Source of the DNA: Ifrita kowaldi
Taxonomy: Eukaryota > Chordata > Aves > Passeriformes > Cinclosomatidae
Direction of reading: 5' to 3'
Assembly: GCA_013398055.1 (NCBI GenBank)
Contig: VZRS01006544.1
Location: 186,258 to 250,257 of the forward strand
Length of the DNA: 64,000 nucleotides
Part shown: positions 13,180-24,059 of the stretch, piece after piece
How the letters are laid out: the number at the start of each line of letters is the position of its first letter
How positions within the stretch are numbered: the stretch's first letter is position 1
The notes under the pieces: model-generated
What the model saw: only the letters and a program-made list of their open reading frames with translations
Database searches by the model: none
What the model was told of the DNA's origin: nothing
Position numbers and translations under genes: made by a program

Positions 13180-15630
13180 ACCTAATAAATCTCAGACTAC
13201 AAGGTGCAGGCTTGAGATAACTGCCTAGCAGAGCTATAGATGCACCACTCCTGACAAAATATATGCACATGTATGGACAAAGAATTTATTTTTCTAAAAG
13301 CTGATAGCAGACTGTCTAATTGCCTTGGAGGCAAGGCTCTTAATTCCAGTCATACCTGGATGTGTAGTGACAATACAAAGGAATCAAAAGACCCCTGCTT
13401 GGAATTAAAAGCTCTCTGCAGAAGCTAACTGGGCACAAAGTGGGCTTGACGAGGTACTCGGCCTGGAGGGTGAAGCCCTGGACAGAACAAAACTCTGACT
13501 GCAGGTGGGTCAAGTGGGATGTGGTACTGAGGAATTATTAGCAGATGGCCTTCATCTAGGTATACCAGGAGGGATGTAAGGAGGTGTCCCTAGAGCACTT
13601 CTCAGCTCTGTGCCCAACTCATTAAGGAAAACCTTGGGATAGAACCCCTAGGGTTTCCTACAAGGAATCTGCTGTACTGTTTCAGAAAAAAAATATAAAT
13701 GCTACTCCAAGTTTGGCAAAAGTGAGAAACTCCATCGTCAGGGCTGAGTAAGCTTCTGCCTTTCTTATAGTCCAGAGACTTGCTTTTTCTCAGGGTTCAA
13801 CTCCAGCCAAAGCACACCTGAGATTCTAAGTTTCTGTAATTAATATTACAGCAATACCCCAAGCAGAAATTAGGTCCCCACTGAATGGTGTGCTGTCCAA
13901 ATGCATGCAAAGATAGAGAGTTCCTGGCCCTAATAACTTGCAAGTTGAAAGAGCAAACAATGGTCAAGTTTGTGCGATATAATACCAGAGACAAATCAAG
14001 GGAGAGAGTGATGATAGATGCATGGCTTGTTAGCTCTATTTCTTTCTGACTCATTTGCTGTACTTATATTACATAAACCTGGTTTCAGGGGATGTCGTGG
14101 GGAAAATAATATTGAAATAGGAGACGAGAGGGACTGTTGGAACAAGAGAAAAGGTGGGGGCAATTCAAGCCTATTAGTGCACTCAGGACTCTGAGATGTA
14201 GGAAGAGGGAAAACAAAGGAGCAAAAGATGAGCAAGAGGAAAAGCTGAGCTCACTCATCCAACAGCAACAGAGCAGGAAACTCATGGCTTCCCTTTCTTC
14301 TAAGAGTTCATTACTTAAAACAATGCTGGGTACCAGCCTTTCCAGTTTTTTTCTTTGCACAGTTGTTAGAAGGGGTCTGTGCTGGCTCCTCTCCTGGCCT
14401 GGGAAAAGAACCAGCCAGGGAACTGTGCAGCTTGCCTCTGCAGAGCCTTGAACAGACCGGCCTTGAAAATGCTATGGTGGCCAGCACAGGTCCTTTTGGT
14501 GAAAATTCTCATGGAAAATCACACAATCTCATGGCCTTTGGGCAGAGAAACCAGGCCTTTCTCTAACCCAAAAGCCAAGACAGCCTGAGTATGCCCAAAG
14601 CTTTTCAACAAGGAGAAAACCACAGAGAACCAGAGGGTCAAAGTCTTCCACTCTCTCAGCCCATCTTAAGGTGGTTACACCCATCTTAAGGTTGTTACAC
14701 CCATCTTAAGACTTGCTGTCACCTTTTCAGGCCTCAGATGAAGGTCCTGCTGCCTCAAAGCCCTAGCTTTGACCTCAAGTGCTGTTGGTGCTCTCCTTCC
14801 CAAGACCAACTGCCTAATGTTTTAAGCATATCAGGAGTTGCATACATGGTGGTGACATTGCAACTGTTGTTCACGTGCAGGATCACTGCCTGGGTAAGAT
14901 GTTTCTATCGTTCTCCAGGGACAACAATCCACTGCAAGCCATCTTCAGAGAAAGTATCCTTTACATCTGATTCCTTTTCTCACCCTCCTTTAATTTCAAG
15001 GTATCCTTTCATGATGAACAGGTGGCAAGCATCATTGGTTACTTTGCTCTGTACATCACTTTTGTGTAGTAAAGTTCATTTACATGAGTCCATATGCTGC
15101 CCTTCACTAAGTGGTAATGAGATATTTCTAGTGTCTTCCCAGAATGTGGTTCAGCTGAATGTTTGATGTTCCAACTCAACATCACAGTGTCAAAACTGTT
15201 TAGTAGTGTTCCTTTACAATTGTAGGATTTATTTGGTGGCTGTCACTATGATAAATAGTGCTTTACAGGACTTAGTGGGAATACAAACCACATGAATAGT
15301 TTCCTAGTTTTATCAGGGTTTTATTGACAAATGGTTTCCAGAGCTTGTTTCTGATCCTTGTCTCATAGAAATAATGGTGTCTCCTTAAGCCAAAGTTTGT
15401 CCTACATTAGGGTTTGTCTGTAGCTACAAATCTAAAATAGGCAGATGAAAATTAGAAATGAGCTAATTTGCCAGTGTTTCTGTATTTAAACTTTACTCTC
15501 CTTTGAAGTAAATCCACAGGTATTTAACAATACTGGCTTCCAGAGAACATAAGTATTTCCCCAGACAATTATAATTTGGAAACTTCTGCATAAATTCTTT
15601 TATAAAAGAAAACAGGCAGAGTGACAAGGC
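13180..15630. other. non-genic sequence
   Basis: No gene is supported. A 142-codon plus frame at 14738-15166 shows no motif that I recognise. The only structured sequence is the short tandem array at 14660. Confidence 0.5.
14660..14711 (+). repeat. 20-bp tandem repeat, 2.6 copies
   Basis: The unit CCCATCTTAAGGTGGTTACA at 14660-14679 is followed by a copy with one change at 14680-14699 and then by the first 11 bases of a third copy. It is a minor slippage duplication. Confidence 0.9.
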
Positions 15631-15634
15631 CAAC

Positions 15635-15752
15635 AGAAGGGAGAAAGAAGGAAAGAAGGAAAGAAGGAAAGAAAAAGAAAGAAGGAAAGAAAGAGAAAGA
15701 GAGGAAGAAAGAAAGAGAGAAAGAGTGAAAGAAAGAGCGAAAGAAAGAGCGA

Positions 15753-15799
<47 letters not shown>

Positions 15800-15806
15800 G
15801 AAAAGA
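15635..15806 (+). repeat. GAAA-type polypurine microsatellite
   Basis: A 172-bp purine tract is built of GAAA, GGAAA and GAAAGA units. It is uninterrupted purine from 15635 to 15725, then broken only by single pyrimidines at 15726, 15738 and 15750. A clean GAAA array closes it. Long mirror-like polypurine tracts of this type can adopt triplex (H-) DNA. The minus-strand frame through it (Phe/Leu/Ser-rich) is a repeat artefact. Confidence 0.95.
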
Positions 15807-15814
15807 TCAAAATG

Positions 15815-17785
15815 TTACCATCTCGACAGCAAGGAACTAACAGAATCATGCAGGAGGAGCCTTGAGGCTCTTTTTCCAAATAAACTAAGCAGCTGGAGCC
15901 ACATTGCTTTGTCTTTTTCTTGGGTGTGGGTCATGCAAATCTGAAATGTTTGGGACATAATGGACGTCTTGCACATATGCACTTCAGTAGCATAATACAT
16001 ATGTAGCAGGGCAGATATTAACCATAACTGCACTTGCTGCACACTCACTGGAGCAGGAAAGAAGTCCTGTACAGGGCACCTGGGAAGAGTTTCTGGGCAT
16101 TAGCAGCCCAGCTAGCTACATATGTGTGTTCTAAAATATAAAACCAATTTATATAATTATAGTTTCTATAATATATTATATTATTTGATAATAGTATTTC
16201 TCTTAGTAATTTATATTATATATTTGGTTTGCTCTCTGGGCGTAAATCCAGAAAACCTAGAAATGTAGTCAGATTAAGCCACTACTAAACCAGCTCAATG
16301 TTGGCTTCCTCCTTGTGCCCATTGCCCCAGTAGTTACATCTGGTCTAAATGGATGGGAAAGGACTCTTTCTCACTGGCCCCCAGATGGGCAGGAGTCCTG
16401 TGACACAACTAATCAACACCACTTCCTTAAATAAACAATTCAAATCCTGCTTCATGTGAAAAACACCCCCATACCTGGCAGAGGTTCTCTTTTTCCCTGT
16501 AGCTGATGTTGCAGTTGGTGGTGTCACTGATTACGAGGATAAAGTAAAAACACATCAGCTACAGGAAGAGTGTTGGCAATGGGTCAGCCTCAGCACACAG
16601 CTGAAATTTTTGGGGCAGGGGAAGTTGCCCAGCCCTCCCTCCCAGAAGCACAACAGAGACCAGCAGGGAGCTGAGACTGTCAGTTCCCAGTTGTCCCTCA
16701 GAAATGAGCACCCATCCCGGGATTCTCTGGAAAGCTTGGTTAACTTTCTCCACGCTGCAGGGAGGGGGTGAAGCATTTGGAGAAGGAAGCCAGCACTCAG
16801 CACTGACCACAAGCTTGTCAGGGCTCAGCTGACTCACTCCCCGCTGGCAGCCTGTGCTCACAGCCAGGCAGGGAGCACAAATTGGTTGCTGACCTATTTG
16901 CAGAAAGAGTGGTGGGACAGCAGGCTCTCACCCCAGCCCTCAGAACAGCGCTTACTCCTCGCTTCAGTTCGTAACTGGCTTGATTTTTGATTGACGCCAA
17001 ATCTGTGGTTTTCGCATGCAAGAGAGGGGATGGATAAAGCCAGGTGCCAGATTCTGCTATGGCATTTTAAACAGTTCCCATGATCATGGAAGTAGGACTG
17101 GGCTCAGACAATATCCTCTGGTTTGAATATATAGTTAAGAATCCTTTGTGGAGAAAAATCTGCCAGTCTGCCTTGGTGCCATTCTACTGAAATCAAAGAG
17201 GAACCAGTATTTTAATAGCGCTCATGTCTTTTCTGGTCTGTGTTAACTCTTTGTATTTTCTGACAAAAAGAGGCTCAGTGCCCTAATCTTGATCATATTG
17301 TCATTGCCCTTCCCTCATTGCACAGCTTCAGGAATGTATGTGCAATTTTTAACCCTATGTACATACTCATTCCTATTTTTAGATTTCAAACCGTTTTAGA
17401 ATAGAAATACATTCTCCATCCAGCTTTAAACCAGGAGTTAGGAAGTTGCTTGTGCTATCCACTTGGACTGGTATCTGGATCGAATAGGAGTCTTAAGTCT
17501 CTTGAAAGCATGTCTGCTTTTGATATGGTTGCTGAATCTGGTATTTGTCCTTGTTAAATTTGGCTGCCTCAATGGAGTAAGTCACTCTTCCATGGACCAG
17601 ATGACTAGAAAAGCTGGTTACATTTTTCAAGCAGTTCTCTTTCAGGATGATCAGATTACTGCAAATGCTTTGGAATTTACACAAATAGAAATGTATTTTA
17701 ATTTCAATGGCTTGGGATTTTTTTAAAGTGGCAACACTAAGAGACTGCAGAAAATGTGAAAAATACAACATCTGTTAGTAGAGGT
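15815..17785. other. non-genic sequence
   Basis: No gene seen. A very AT-rich patch with many TATA-like steps lies at about 16125-16225. The interval 16560-16960 is moderately GC-rich, with overlapping open frames on the minus strand but no recognised protein. Confidence 0.5.
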
Positions 17786-17787
17786 AT

Positions 17788-18220
17788 ACAGTGGTTGGGA
17801 GGCTGGAGCACATGACTTAAAAGCGGAGGCTGGAGCACATGACTTAAAAGCAGAGGTTGAGGCAATTGAATTTGTTTGACCTGGAGAAAAGAAGGTTAAA
17901 AGTGGGGATCTAATTTCTGTCCTAACTAGAGATTGGGTAGTTTTATACAGAAGATAAGATATACTTATCTTAGAGGTCATCAGTCAGAGAGGCAACAAAC
18001 TGCAAGAAGGAAATTCCGATTAGGAAAAAATTCCTTGAGGGCAGCCAAACACCAGAACAAGTTGTCCAAAGAACTTGCAGAGATTTCATCCTTGCAGATA
18101 CTTAAATCTCAACTGGATGAGATCCTGAGCAACCTGATCTAATATTGAAGCTAGTCCTGTTTTAAGCAGGGGATCAGACCAGGAGCTCTTTCCGACCCAA
18201 ATTGTGCTTTGGTTTTATGA
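17788..18220 (+). mobile_element. CR1 LINE 3' fragment, degraded
   Basis: CR1 is the main LINE of birds and other sauropsids, and most copies are 5'-truncated 3' ends. In order I can read diverged versions of its 3' landmarks: GGCTGGAGCACATGACTTA; TTGTTTGACCTGGAGAAAAG; AAGGAAATTCCGATTAGGAA; AACAAGTTGTCCAAAGAA; CTGGATGAGATCCTGAGCAA then CCTGATCTA; and GAGCTCTTTCCGACCCAAAT. The typical ATTCTATGA tail is eroded. The reverse-transcriptase region is missing, so the copy is dead. An exact 27-bp duplication lies near its left end. Edges are approximate. Confidence 0.88.
17798..17851 (+). repeat. perfect 27-bp tandem duplication inside CR1
   Basis: Two identical 27-bp copies, beginning GGAGGCTGGAGCACATGACT, lie head to tail at 17798-17824 and 17825-17851. 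The surrounding CR1 is strongly diverged while the two copies are identical. The duplication therefore probably happened long after the element inserted. Confidence 0.95.
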
Positions 18221-18229
18221 AAAATATTG

Positions 18230-20995
18230 GAACGAGGTACCAAATCAGACATAAGGGGACAGGTATACCAAAACTTGTGCAAGGAAAAAAATGTTTTTTT
18301 AATTGTTTCAAGAAGTAGTTAGTTGTGCCAATACAGGAATACAAATCACAAAAAATGTACTTATTATAAATTTCTTTTATCTTTACTGGTTGTATCTGGA
18401 TTGCCATGTGTGACAGCCTATGCCTGAGGCTCACGAGGCCCAGTAGCTTCCTAATGAAGCCAAGATCTTTGCAAAATTCTCATTACCATATATCAGAACC
18501 ATTTCTCAGCTCCATGTCACACGGGTTAGAGAAGATGCTGTTGAAGGACAGGTTTTTGTTTGTTTTCCATTCTGGAATGCATAGATCTGTATTTAATCAA
18601 TCACAGAAACCACAAGGCTGGAAATTCATTGGGCTGTTTCTGTGCAGACTTTCCAGTGATACGTCTGGTGAGGCGGACGCTTTTGCTGCATCCACCCAGA
18701 AACAGTGACTGGGTCCGCAAAAGAAATGTGGGGAATAATAGACACATTCTTCTTCGTTAGCAGAGCAAAGGGTAACTGTAACACACCCTGGGGCTATGAT
18801 AAAGCAGACATAATTTGGGATGAAATAACAGAACTCAAATCTTTATGGACATGGAGAATTGAGTGCTATATGATCATTTCTCTCTCTAGGGCATGCTTCA
18901 GAAGTGGCGTTGGACCAAATACGCGGAATAATTCAGGTTGAACTGACAAGTAATCACAAATTTAAGAGTTCAATATGTGAAGTAATTTCAAACCTACTCC
19001 AAGAAACAGGTTTGGAAGGATGGGGTGAGGGTTTTTTTGGGGAAAATACTTGCCTGTAGCCAAATCTGAGTTAAGCATTTTGTCTAACTCCATTCTCATA
19101 GAAGATTTGGAGAAAGAGACATGTATGGATGTCAATTCACTTTATTCAAAGATATGTATGTGTTTAAGATGGTGATGCTTACAGCAGGTCAAATAGATGC
19201 CACACAAAGGTTTCTGTTCAAGAATGCTGAAAATTAAATATTGAGTTTGGAAATAAGGAAATTATTTTGACTTTTTTTTCTCTTTAAAAAAGGTGCTATG
19301 TAAACAAGAAAGTGTTTTGATGTTAATTACAAAATGAAACAGGGTGAAAAGTACTTCAAATAATTATTTTGCAGTTTTTCTATTTATCTGCAAAACAGAA
19401 AAAAATCTACTGCACTGACTTTTGTTCTACAAGTCCAATACCACACCTACTGTGTGTAGGGTTGAGTCAGTATTTACAAAGCAAGACAAAAAAACTTCTT
19501 AAGTAGCAAATAGGGTTGCTAATAAGCTGAAGAATGTGTTCTGTTAATTTGTAGTATTATTAATCTGTTGCCTTATTTAGCATTTCCTCCAAATGCTTGT
19601 GGTTACAAACTTTTCATGCATTTTAGAAAAGTAATTATCCTCCAGAAACAGAATATGTTACAGTTTGGTATTTTTATCCCCTGATTTATGATTCTATTTT
19701 AAATTTAAGAGTCATCCAGTCGAGGAAAAACAATACTTGAGAGTACAAACACACAACACAGATAACTGTGTAGAAATGCTCAAAGGAAGCTGTTTCAAAG
19801 AGCCAAAGGACTGAAAATTATTTGTGCAAGGTATTCCACAAAGAAAGTAGGTGAAAAGCAACACTAAAACATTAAAAAGCTCAATTCACATTTTTTCCCT
19901 TCCCAAAAATAATGGTAAATCCATAACAAACAGTTTAGCCAGCTCTAGACTCAACTGGGATCTGATCCAGTCATTATTTTGGTACTTGAAATCAAAAGGG
20001 ATTTGATGGGAATGTATGATAGATTATTTTCTGCACATTTTTAATTGGGTGACTTCTTCTCTTAAAGGGCTCCTAATTTTTCACACATGTCTCCAAACAT
20101 CCTCTGCCAATATTAAATTCTGCTCAGATGGATTTTCTGTTAGAGAAAAATTTGGCAGTTACAACTGTTTGGCCAAAATCCAGTAAATTCAGATGGGAGG
20201 AGCCAGAAAATGGAAATGCTTTATGTAGATAGTATGTTAGTTCTTCATACATTCAGATTTACACATTCCTGGAAGAAACAAAGTCAAGAACTTCATTTTG
20301 GTTCCTTTTTGACTTTGAAAAAAAAAGCTACAGTAGCACAGAACCTTCCTCCTAATCTTTGCAGTTCTCTCCCTGGTCTTTGGTGTAACAGAAGTTACCC
20401 AGCTGTATTTACTATTGCCTACATATCTCTTCCCCTTTGTCCATCTTACAGCATTAAACTGCATCAAGGCACTTTTAGAAATTAAAAGTGATTTGGTCAG
20501 ATGGCTTGACTTATCAATACTCTTCCTAGGCAGGATCAGTAAGCCAAATGCCTTACAATGTTATATCCTCCTTAGATATTCTGTCTTATAATCTTCTGAA
20601 AAGTGACTTAAGACAGAGAAATAATTTGTTAAATTTACTTGAAAAATAGAAGTCTCAGGCTTTATGTGAATAAATTGTTCAGAGAGAGAATGGATTTCCA
20701 AGTTTGTAGATGAATATTTAAGTATGCCAGTAATGAGCAGTGGAAATAGCACAATGTCTTGGGGTGATTTTATTATAATACTGTATTCCCCAATCATCTG
20801 CTTCATGCCCAGAAATGGGTCCCGTAGCTTTAAGCTGAGTCCAGGAGAGGGGAGAGAGAAGCCAGGCGAATTCTTCAGTGCAGTTTGTGTTCAAGGACTC
20901 ACACACGCTCCCCCGCGTCCTCACCGCTGCAGAGCCGAGGGAGCACCTTCCTGCTTTTAGGCAGCCTGTCAGCTGAGGCAAGACATTTTTCCCAG
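18230..20995. other. non-genic sequence
   Basis: AT-rich sequence with no gene that I can support. No dispersed repeat is recognised. Confidence 0.55.
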
Positions 20996-20999
20996 GTCT

Positions 21000-21010
<11 letters not shown>

Positions 21011-21031
<21 letters not shown>

Positions 21032-21090
21032 TTCTTCTTCTTCTTCTTCTTCTTCTTCTTCTTCTTCTTCTTCTCCTTCATCATCATCAT
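21011..21090 (+). repeat. (TTC)21 plus (TCA)n microsatellite
   Basis: Twenty-one perfect TTC units occupy 21011-21073, with impure CTT/CTC units leading in from about 20997. A short (TCA)4 run follows at 21078-21090. The complementary strand is (GAA)n, the type of repeat that forms triplex or sticky DNA. Long Phe-only and Lys/Glu-only frames through it are artefacts. The segment just left (20890-20990) is mildly GC- and CpG-rich. Confidence 0.97.
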
Positions 21091-23739
21091 CTGGAACTGT
21101 TCAGCTTTGCTCTGGCCCAAAACACCAGAACATTGCCAGGAGCCCATGCCGCACCCCAGCTCCAGAGGACCTTGGGAGAAGCTGAGCAGGACTTTAAAAA
21201 TCCACCATCTTTCTCCATGACGAGAAGGTTTATTGTCTAACATTATTCATTTTTTTTCTTTGCCTGCATGCACCCTGCTTGTTAAATAAACAGGTTTTTT
21301 CACTTTCCTCCAAGAAATTCCTTTCGAACCTGTGGGGGAGGGGCCGCCAAAACGTGCCTTCCATTAGAGTAGACGTTCATCTCAGGACGTTTCCTCCTAA
21401 TTTGTCTCAAACCAAGACACACAGCTAAGAAAAGCAAGGCAGCTTTAAAAGGCCCCAAATGGTTACATTCAGATTCCACGATTTTATGAGTGATTATTTT
21501 TGCCACAGATTTAAACAAAATCCATCTTCTCATTCCAGTCTGAGGAATGAGTGACCAGAAGAATGGCTTATACCATACCACTGATGTCTCCTTCACACAA
21601 CAGTGTCTGAGGGCAGACACAGGTTTATTGTTGGAAAGCTCTGGTTTAGAACTACTTCTGTTACAGAGACTATTGCATGTATGCTTGAGTTACTGAGGAC
21701 AGGCTCATCATAAAAATCTGCTTAAGTTATTTCTTCTCACAGCTTTTTTTTCCTTTTATTTCTCTCCTGCAAGTTTGGGTTTATTTGGGTTAAGGTAATT
21801 AACCACTATTTCCCAGTCTAAAGGCTCCACAGACAAGACTATGGCAGAACTGGAACTTCTGTTACACAGGAAATTCTGACATTTTGAAACATATCCAGGT
21901 TTGGAGTGGGAAAAAGATCAGAGAATTCATAAATTCATGTAAAAGAATATGTTCAAAAAAAGTCATGTCAATAGAAATATGCAATTTTGTTAAAATTCAA
22001 TAAAATATAAATTTATTTGTTTGTTTGCTTGCTTTTTTAAAGAATAAAAGTTCTTCTGAAATAGGCATAAATAAGAAGAACATTATTCTAAGACCTTTGT
22101 AATAAGCCTTAACTAAATTTCCTTTTACTAAGCATCGATATTTCCAATATGAAATTTCCACCTTGACATATTCCCACCGATGAATCAGCATTTTCAAAAT
22201 GGAGAACATTTAGGAAATGTTTGCCCAGAGCTAGGAATAGATTGGGAAACTGCTTCAAAGTATTATTTTGTTTCTGTTTTCAAACAAACTTTACTAAAAA
22301 GTCCTGTAAATGTTACATAAGTGTTCTCCACATCTTGGCATACTTTACACATAAGATAGCAGCACACTCACCTGATGATCATCTGTCTCAATGGGACTGG
22401 AAAGAAATCTGCCCTGGAATCACCTTCTTGGCACCAACCAGAACATCCCCTCAGATGCAGATGGCAGTAGGCTGCTCCTTTGCCACTTTGTGCTTTTTTT
22501 TGTGCAGCATCATAGTCCTTACAAAAGCGGAAAACAGAACTTCAATCCTCCACCAACTTTCACAACTGCTCATTTTCACTCAGGTTCCCATGGTCACAAA
22601 GGAGCAGAAGATACGGCAGTGGATATCTGAACAACAAACTTACTGACTCATTGACCCCACCAATGAGATGTTTATCTATTATTATTGGCATTATTTCCAC
22701 TGGGAAAAATAACTTGGTAGCCTTGCAAAAGTACTCTCATTATGGTAGAGTTCAGTCTCTCCTAAGTTATCTGAATTTTCTCCCCTTATGCCTCTGGATT
22801 CAATTTGATTTGATTTGTATGTGACCTGCACATACGGAACACCATAAACTCCATCCATTCATAGGTGCAAGCACTGTCAAGGAGAAGGAGTAGTATTGTT
22901 TTTCTCACTGCTTCTAGCATAAAATATAACATTTTACAGCTTTTTCATGGCTCACTTGGGTAGTAATGAAGTATAATTATACTCACATCAGACTCAGAGA
23001 GTTATCTGCTTTAGTGAGAAGGATTAAGAAGACTATAGGGAATTGGACCTGGGTGTAAAGACAGCTGTCACACAAACCCAGAGAAGCACAGGAAGAAGAT
23101 CCCACCCTACTGTAGGAGGATGCAGTTTCCAAAATAGTGAGATAAGTCTGCTCAAGCCAGGCCAAATCTGTGAATCTACAAGCAATCCCACCCAAATGTG
23201 TTCATTATATAGACCTGTGCAGCACCTTTAAAGTTCCTTGAGTTGTGACGTCTCTGTGGCAGGTACTGGCTTTCTTTATTGGTTTTGGACAGGCTTCAAA
23301 ATCATGGATTTACAGATTATTTGAACACACTGAGACATTTTAATTGGCTAAAATGCAAACATTTTGCAGTTAATGAGGGGTAGCTTTAGAACCTGATTTT
23401 CCACTGCCTTGTACCTTATGTAGCCATTAGTTCACAGCAGGAGAAAGGTCTCAGAGTGCAGTTTGGCAGCTCTCTGCTTATGACCTTCCCATGACATTAA
23501 GCCCACTGAGCTTTTAAAAACCTCCTGTGCGGCTGGTTCTGTTCTGGCTCTTCCACATTGTCACAGCAAAATGATGAGGTTCAGAGTTAATGCAACTGGT
23601 GTCCAGTGATTTTCCCAGCTTTTTTCCAAGGTGCTCCTTTGCTCATCTCCATCTTCAGCACCCAGACTTTGGAGTGTATCAATGAAGAGAGATTTGTTGC
23701 CAGATCCTGTTGTATTCCATCCTTTAAATTTTTTTTTGT

Positions 23740-23777
23740 CCCGCCGCTCCTCTCCCCCTCCTCCCCCCCTCCTCCCC
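23740..23777 (-). repeat. C-rich tract, minus-strand G4 motif
   Basis: C-runs at 23754-23758, 2363-23769 counted as 23763-23769, and 23774-23777 are separated by TCCT spacers. Taking the seven-C run as two triplets with a one-base loop, the minus strand meets the G3+N1-7 quadruplex pattern. The plus strand could form an i-motif. Confidence 0.65.
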
Positions 23778-24025
23778 AAAGCTATTACAGCACTTGGTAG
23801 TACCTCAAATATCTGAAAATGAGAAGTAAACCCAGACCCTGAAGTACCAATGTCTTTTGCTACAAACCTTTGTCAATCACAGCTTGTGAGGTCATTCCTC
23901 AGCATAAATCTAGCAAAACACTCCAGCTTAACTTAAAATCTTCCACTATAACAATTTTACTTTGAGTATTACTACTGTATTATTTGAGAGTTCTCAAATA
24001 CTGCAGTGATATGTTCAATGGGGGC

Positions 24026-24026
24026 A

Positions 24027-24057
<31 letters not shown>

Positions 24058-24059
24058 AA
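24026..24059 (+). repeat. (AAAT)n microsatellite
   Basis: About eight uninterrupted ATAA/AAAT units follow GGGGC. It is a simple tetranucleotide repeat. Confidence 0.95.

Noticed and set aside
15493..15879. Minus-strand 128-codon frame rich in Ser, Leu and Phe
   Set aside because: Its length comes from the GAAA repeat, which lacks stop codons in that frame.
20885..21243. 111- and 114-codon frames on both strands with poly-Phe and poly-Lys
   Set aside because: They are produced by the TTC/GAA microsatellite.
22374..22450. Minus-strand exon upstream of the perfect CAG|GTGAGTGT donor
   Set aside because: No convincing acceptor, two of three frames closed; a full donor consensus is expected by chance a few times in a window this size.
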